Assembly: GCA_002698045.1 (NCBI GenBank)
Contig: NZUR01000021.1
Location: forward strand, 14,772 to 25,795
Length of the DNA stretch: 11,024 nt
Source: Thiotrichales bacterium
GTDB taxonomy: Bacteria > Pseudomonadota > Gammaproteobacteria > PS1 > Pseudothioglobaceae
Direction: 5' to 3'
Shown: positions 7,900-11,024 of the stretch, one piece after another
How positions within the stretch are numbered: position 1 is the stretch's first letter
Layout of the letters: each line of letters opens with the position of its first letter
The notes under the pieces: generated by a model
The model's input: the letters and a program-made list of their open reading frames with translations, nothing else
What the model was told of the DNA's origin: nothing
The model's database searches: none
Translations under genes and position numbers: made by a program

Positions 7900-9504
7900 A
7901 TGAGAAGTTTTTTTCGTTTTATTAGTATCTCTAGGATTCTTATTCGATACCGACTAGATAATCTAGTCCTATCAACAGCCCTTCTAAAAAGTTTTAGGCC
8001 CCTAATTTATCTAACACCATGGCATTATTTCCCATCGAGCAAGCTCTCAAGAGGTGAGAGAATTCGATTGGCGCTAGAGGAGCTTGGCCCGATCTTTATA
8101 AAATTTGGGCAAACTCTATCAACTAGAAGAGACCTTTTGCCAGATGATATAGGGGATGAATTAGCGAAACTTCAAGACAAGTGCCCACCCTTCCCTGCAA
8201 AAGACTCTAAATTAATCATTGAAAAAAGCTTAGGAGAAAGTGCTGACAGTCTCTTTTCCTCATTTGACGACGAACCCCTTGCTTCTGCATCCATTGCTCA
8301 GGTTCATAGTGCAATCACGCTTGGTGGCGAGGAAATAATCATTAAGGTCGTGCGTCCAGGAATTAAAAAACAAATAAAGCGTGATGTGCGCTTATTATAT
8401 GCCTTTGCTCGCTTAGCCGAAAAACATCCTGACGGCAAAAGGCTTCGCCCCCAGGAGGCAGTTGCAGAATTTGAGCGTATCATTTATAAAGAACTGAATA
8501 TGATGACCGAGGCTGCAAATGCCTCATTACTAAGAAAAAACTTTAGTGATTCAAACCTCTTATATGTACCGAAAGTCCACTGGGACCTCTGCCGTTCAAA
8601 TATATTGGTTACCGAGCGTATTTATGGAACACCTATTAGCAATGTTGATGCGTTAAAAAAGAATAATACAGACCTTAAGATGCTTGCCGAAAATGGTGTA
8701 GTAATTTTCTTTACTCAGGTTTTTGAACATAATTTTTTCCATGCAGATATGCATCCCGGCAATATTTTTGTTGGCAAAAACGATCAATATATTGGTGTGG
8801 ATTTTGGCATTATGGGAACCTTGAGTGAAGCCGACCAGTATTATCTTGCACAAAACTTTTTAGCGTTCTTTAATCAGGACTATAAGAGGGTTGCTCAGGT
8901 TCACCTTGAGTCGGGATGGGTGCCCGAAGGAACTAATGTTTTAGAGTTTGAAAACGCCATTAGAAGTGTTTGTGAGCCAATATTTCAAAAGCCTTTGAGT
9001 GAAATTTCTTTTGGTCAAGTGTTATTGAGCCTATTAAAAGAAGCCAAGCGCTTTGATATGTCAATCCAACCTCAATTGCTACTACTAGACAAGACACTTC
9101 TAAATATAGAGGGCTTGGGTCGAACACTATATCCGGATCTCGATCTTTGGGCAACTGCAAAACCGTTCCTAGAAAAATTAGCCAAAGATAAATACAGCCT
9201 AAAGAATTCTATCAAAAAAATCTCAGATCAGCTACCTGAACTTATTGCAGAATTACCACAGCTTCCTATGCTAACCATTAACGCTTTAAAGCAAATTGAA
9301 AGTGGCAATCTTCATCAAGAAGCTACAAAAAAACAAACAGATGCTATCATTGCTCAGCTTCGAGAAAACTCATCTAAACAGCGCGCGGTCATAGCTGCTT
9401 CTGCTCTGCTTATACTTGCGGGAGTGTTGGCAGCTCAGTCGCTTTGGATATTTGCAGGTGTTAGTGCAGTACTGAGTTTTCTTTCTTGGCTCAGGTCGCT
9501 CTAA
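7900..9504 (+). CDS. ubiB: Ubiquinone biosynthesis protein UbiB, atypical kinase-like ATPase
   Basis: UbiB (ABC1/ADCK/COQ8 family) is a membrane-anchored kinase-like ATPase needed for ubiquinone synthesis, thought to help lipid precursors leave the membrane. The 534 residues (E. coli 546) show the family's KxGQ motif (KFGQ, 68-71) and the alanine-rich nucleotide loop ASASIAQVH (128-136). Also present are the ATP lysine Lys149 (IIIKVVRPG), Glu198, the catalytic-loop equivalent HADMHPGN (281-288) and the metal-binding DFG (301-303). Two hydrophobic segments at about 496-532 form the C-terminal membrane anchor. The ATG immediately follows the ubiJ stop and has AAGG at 7888-7891 inside ubiJ. The tat genes that follow ubiB in E. 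coli are not here; rplY follows instead. Confidence 0.97.
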   Translation: MRSFFRFISISRILIRYRLDNLVLSTALLKSFRPLIYLTPWHYFPSSKLSRGERIRLALEELGPIFIKFGQTLSTRRDLLPDDIGDELAKLQDKCPPFPAKDSKLIIEKSLGESADSLFSSFDDEPLASASIAQVHSAITLGGEEIIIKVVRPGIKKQIKRDVRLLYAFARLAEKHPDGKRLRPQEAVAEFERIIYKELNMMTEAANASLLRKNFSDSNLLYVPKVHWDLCRSNILVTERIYGTPISNVDALKKNNTDLKMLAENGVVIFFTQVFEHNFFHADMHPGNIFVGKNDQYIGVDFGIMGTLSEADQYYLAQNFLAFFNQDYKRVAQVHLESGWVPEGTNVLEFENAIRSVCEPIFQKPLSEISFGQVLLSLLKEAKRFDMSIQPQLLLLDKTLLNIEGLGRTLYPDLDLWATAKPFLEKLAKDKYSLKNSIKKISDQLPELIAELPQLPMLTINALKQIESGNLHQEATKKQTDAIIAQLRENSSKQRAVIAASALLILAGVLAAQSLWIFAGVSAVLSFLSWLRSL

Positions 9505-9515
9505 AAGGAAGATTA

Positions 9516-9544
9516 GCGACAAGGGAAAAAAAATCGGGTAAAAT
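9516..9544 (+). promoter_or_regulatory. Putative sigma70 promoter of rplY
   Basis: GCGACA at 9516-9521 (4 of 6 for -35) and TAAAAT at 9539-9544 (5 of 6 for -10) are separated by an optimal 17 bases that include an A8 run. The predicted start near 9551 places the first leader hairpin at the very 5' end of the RNA. The -10 also lies within an inverted repeat, GGGTA (9536-9540) and TACCC (9544-9548). Confidence 0.55.
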
Positions 9545-9552
9545 ACCCTCCA

Positions 9553-9590
9553 GCCTATCTGGTCGCAAGATGGGCAACATTGGTTGCATC
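9553..9590 (+). promoter_or_regulatory. Structured rplY leader with alternative hairpins
   Basis: Two competing stems are visible. Stem P1 pairs GCCTATCT (9553-9560) with AGATGGGC (9568-9575), 8 bp with one G-U wobble and a 7-base loop. The central stem pairs GCAAC (9574-9578) with GTTGC (9583-9587) around ATTG. It can be lengthened by GAT (9569-9571) with ATC (9588-9590) across a two-base bulge. In its long form the central stem takes the 3' arm of P1 and part of the 5' arm of the terminator that follows. This gives a P1-plus-terminator state and a central-stem antiterminator state. The pairings are read from the sequence; the switch is inferred. Confidence 0.45.
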
Positions 9591-9609
9591 ACTTAACGTG
9601 GTGTTTTTT
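9587..9609 (+). terminator. Intrinsic terminator/attenuator in the rplY leader
   Basis: CATCAC (9587-9592) pairs with GTGGTG (9598-9603) around a TTAAC loop, 6 bp with one U-G wobble, and six T residues follow at 9604-9609. It lies after the proposed rplY promoter and only 20 bases before the rplY ATG. It would end ubiB read-through and also attenuate rplY itself. No promoter fits between the terminator and the gene. Confidence 0.6.
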
Positions 9610-9617
9610 CATTTATT

Positions 9618-9621
9618 GGAG
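9618..9621 (+). promoter_or_regulatory. Ribosome binding site of rplY
   Basis: GGAG stands eight bases before the rplY ATG, just after the terminator T-tract. The site is outside all the leader stems, so folding of the leader would not hide it directly. This argues for control by termination more than by masking of the ribosome binding site. Confidence 0.65.
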
Positions 9622-9629
9622 AACTCAAA

Positions 9630-10325
9630 ATGAGTATAACTGTAAACGCCTTAGTGCGTGAAGACCAGGGGAAAGGTGCGAGCCGCCGCCTGAGAAAAGA
9701 AGAAAAGGTACCTAGCATTATCTATGGTGGAACTAAAGAGCCACTAATGATTTCGCTAAACATTCATGAAATTACTCACCTACTAGAAGATGAAAATACT
9801 TTCACTTCTGTTCTAGATCTAGTGGTGGGAAAATCAAAAGACTCTGTTGTTATCAAAGATATACAGCGCCACCCAGCAAAAAACACTGTTTTTCATGTAG
9901 ATTTTTTGCGTGTTGATGCAAAACATGCTCTGATTACAACTACGCCACTCCACTTTATTGGAGTGGAAGAAAATGAGGCCATAAGGCTTGGCAACATGCT
10001 AAATCAATTTGTTGTTTCTATTGAGATATCATGCTTACCACAAGACTTACCTCACGGTATTAATGTAGATGTTACAAACCTTGAACTTGGTGAGCACCTT
10101 ACATTGACTGATCTTATATTGCCAGAAGGGGTTATTATTACTTCGCTTCAACATGAGGATATTGAAGCTCATGATCAAACTGTCTGTTCTGTTTCTGAGC
10201 CTAAGCTTATAGTTGAAGAGGAAGAAGAAGAAGAGGGCTTAGAATCTGGTGATTCTGAAGCAGATGGTGAAGACCAATCTGAAGGCTCTGATGACTCAAA
10301 AGACGGTGACTCAGAAGAAGAGTAA
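9630..10325 (+). CDS. rplY: 50S ribosomal protein L25, long Ctc/TL5 form
   Basis: L25 binds 5S rRNA in the large ribosomal subunit. At 231 residues this is the long Ctc/TL5-type protein, unlike the 94-residue E. coli L25. Residues 1 to about 93 form the 5S-binding domain (EDQGKGASRRLRKEEKVPSIIYGG, with DIQRHPAKNTVFHVDFLRV near 77-95). Residues about 98-190 form the second beta domain, ending in HDQTVCSVSEPK. From 196 the tail is almost wholly acidic: seven consecutive glutamates (196-202), then Ser/Asp/Glu/Gly to the end. The glutamate codons form a purine-only GAA/GAG tract at 10215-10235. The ATG has a good Shine-Dalgarno and a structured leader. Grouping with pth and ychF is common in gammaproteobacteria and places it in a translation-related unit. 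Confidence 0.95.
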   Translation: MSITVNALVREDQGKGASRRLRKEEKVPSIIYGGTKEPLMISLNIHEITHLLEDENTFTSVLDLVVGKSKDSVVIKDIQRHPAKNTVFHVDFLRVDAKHALITTTPLHFIGVEENEAIRLGNMLNQFVVSIEISCLPQDLPHGINVDVTNLELGEHLTLTDLILPEGVIITSLQHEDIEAHDQTVCSVSEPKLIVEEEEEEEGLESGDSEADGEDQSEGSDDSKDGDSEEE

Positions 10326-10337
10326 AATGTAACTAGT

Positions 10338-10354
10338 CTTATTGACTCAATAAG
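10338..10354. repeat. Perfect inverted repeat between rplY and pth
   Basis: CTTATTG (10338-10344) and CAATAAG (10348-10354) are exact 7-bp arms around ACT. No T-tract follows, so it is not a standard terminator on the + strand. It could be an RNA processing or stability hairpin between the two genes, or a DNA-binding site. The 49-base gap holds nothing else clear apart from a TATAAA at 10357-10362 without a good -35. Confidence 0.45.
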
Positions 10355-10374
10355 CATATAAACGAAGCGTTGTA

Positions 10375-10941
10375 ATGATTAAACTAATTGTTGGACTGGG
10401 AAACCCAGGAAAGGATTATCAAACACATCGTCACAACGCGGGCTTTTGGTTTATTGAGTCTTTGGCAGCCAATTTAGGGTCAAAATTTAGTACGCAATCA
10501 AAGTTTTTAGGTGAAGCTTGTGCGATACATTATGGTGTTATAAAGATCTACCTTCTAAAGCCGCAGAATTTTATGAATAACTCGGGCGGTGCTATAAAAA
10601 GCCTCTCAAGTTACTACAATATTAAGCCTGAAGAAATTTTAGTAGTCCATGATGAGCTTGACCTTCCTGCTGGCTCAGTCAAACTAAAAATGGGTGGTGG
10701 CCATGGTGGACATAATGGTCTGAGAGACACAATTAAGGCACTAAACACAAATAACTTTTATCGCCTAAGGATTGGGATTGGTCACCCAGGTACTAAAAAT
10801 GACGTTGTGGACTTTGTATTAAACGCACCAGGTAATTCTGAGATGTTATTAATCGAACAGGGTATGTCAGATGCAATGGGGATTATTGAGTCTCTTGCAA
10901 ATGGAGATTTTGAAGAGGCTATGAAACGCCTGCACACATAA
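10375..10941 (+). CDS. pth: Peptidyl-tRNA hydrolase
   Basis: Pth releases tRNA from peptidyl-tRNAs that drop off the ribosome, recycling tRNA; it is normally essential. The 188 residues (E. coli 194) keep even the E. coli numbering of active-site residues: Asn10 (GLGNPG), catalytic His20 (HRHNAGFW), Asn68 (PQNFMNNSG), Asp93 (VHDELDLP) and Asn114 (GGHGGHNGLRD). The RLRIGIGHPG segment (130-139) is also typical. The ATG has only a weak GAAG upstream at 10364-10367. It follows rplY by 49 bases, which hold an inverted repeat, and precedes ychF by 15 bases. It is probably co-transcribed with both. Confidence 0.97.
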   Translation: MIKLIVGLGNPGKDYQTHRHNAGFWFIESLAANLGSKFSTQSKFLGEACAIHYGVIKIYLLKPQNFMNNSGGAIKSLSSYYNIKPEEILVVHDELDLPAGSVKLKMGGGHGGHNGLRDTIKALNTNNFYRLRIGIGHPGTKNDVVDFVLNAPGNSEMLLIEQGMSDAMGIIESLANGDFEEAMKRLHT

Positions 10942-10956
10942 TAATGGAGCAACTTC

Positions 10957-11024
10957 ATGGGATTTAAATGTGGCATTGTAGGCCTTCCAAATGTTGGCAA
11001 ATCAACCCTTTTTAATGCGCTAAC
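10957..11024 (+). CDS. ychF: Redox/ribosome-associated ATPase YchF (5' fragment)
   Basis: Only the first 22 codons are present; the gene runs off the window. The translation starts MGFKCGIVGLPNVGKSTLFN, which is the start of YchF/OLA1-family proteins, including the P-loop GLPNVGKST. YchF is an Obg-family P-loop NTPase that prefers ATP and associates with ribosomes. The start is supported by GGAG at 10946-10949, seven bases before the ATG, and by the pth-ychF adjacency seen in E. coli and many relatives. Confidence 0.93.
   Translation, partial: MGFKCGIVGLPNVGKSTLFNAL

Noticed and set aside
9536-9548. GGGTA/TACCC hairpin as a ubiB terminator
   Set aside because: The 5-bp stem has no T-tract and overlaps the best -10 hexamer for rplY; the real terminator is at 9587-9609.
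9553-9590. 5S rRNA loop E mimic in the rplY leader
   Set aside because: A loose likeness between GCAAGATGGG and the E. coli 5S segment GCGAGAGUAGG was noticed, but the match is too weak to claim without a structural comparison.
10175-10357. Serine-rich open frame on the - strand over the end of rplY
   Set aside because: Its Ser-rich composition is simply the complement of the GAA/GAG and GAT/TCT codons of the acidic L25 tail.
10342-10362. Promoter for pth from TTGACT and TATAAA
   Set aside because: The hexamers are good but only nine bases apart, and TTGACT is part of the inverted repeat.
1-11024. CRISPR, insertion sequence, prophage, toxin-antitoxin, tRNA or defence genes
   Set aside because: No direct repeat series, transposase, integrase, tRNA-like fold or unknown gene cluster was found; every long + strand frame is a recognised housekeeping gene.

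Overview
The window is an ordinary, densely packed stretch of housekeeping genes from an AT-rich gammaproteobacterium. All twelve genes lie on the + strand. Eleven are complete and the last (ychF) is cut off by the window end. The gammaproteobacterial assignment rests on DsbD, ErpA, the ubiE-ubiJ-ubiB trio and the pth-ychF pair, all of which resemble their E. coli counterparts motif by motif. High AT content, tiny spacers and a compact gene set would suit a streamlined marine or symbiotic lineage such as the SUP05/Thioglobus-Ruthia group. That narrower placement is an impression from style and gene content, not something the sequence proves.

Layout. (1) 1-188: non-coding, with a near-palindrome and a plausible promoter for dsbD. 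(2) 189-2030: dsbD, the inner-membrane thiol reductant transporter. (3) 2031-2258: non-coding, with overlapping inverted repeats. (4) 2259-5085: accB-accC-argC, a translationally coupled trio with overlapping stop and start codons. It joins the biotin carboxylase half of acetyl-CoA carboxylase to an arginine biosynthesis enzyme. (5) 5073-9504: a likely second unit of erpA, a short cyanobacterial-like citrate synthase, ubiE, ubiJ and ubiB. A good promoter overlaps the end of argC. The unit combines Fe-S cluster delivery, the TCA entry step and ubiquinone synthesis, so it is respiration-centred. (6) 9505-9629: a structured leader with its own promoter and an intrinsic terminator ahead of rplY. 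(7) 9630-11024: rplY (long L25/Ctc form), pth and the start of ychF, a translation-related unit.

I saw no mobile element, CRISPR array, tRNA, rRNA, defence system, toxin-antitoxin pair or broken gene, and no new multi-gene system. The most interesting element is the rplY leader. A promoter, three mutually overlapping hairpins and a terminator with a T6 tract sit immediately before the ribosome binding site. This suggests a transcription attenuator that could control the 5S rRNA-binding protein L25 and the genes after it. Secondary points are the argC/erpA junction, where a weak terminator merges with a promoter, the loss of aroQ and prmA from the usual dsbD-aroQ-accB-accC-prmA order, and the citrate synthase subtype.
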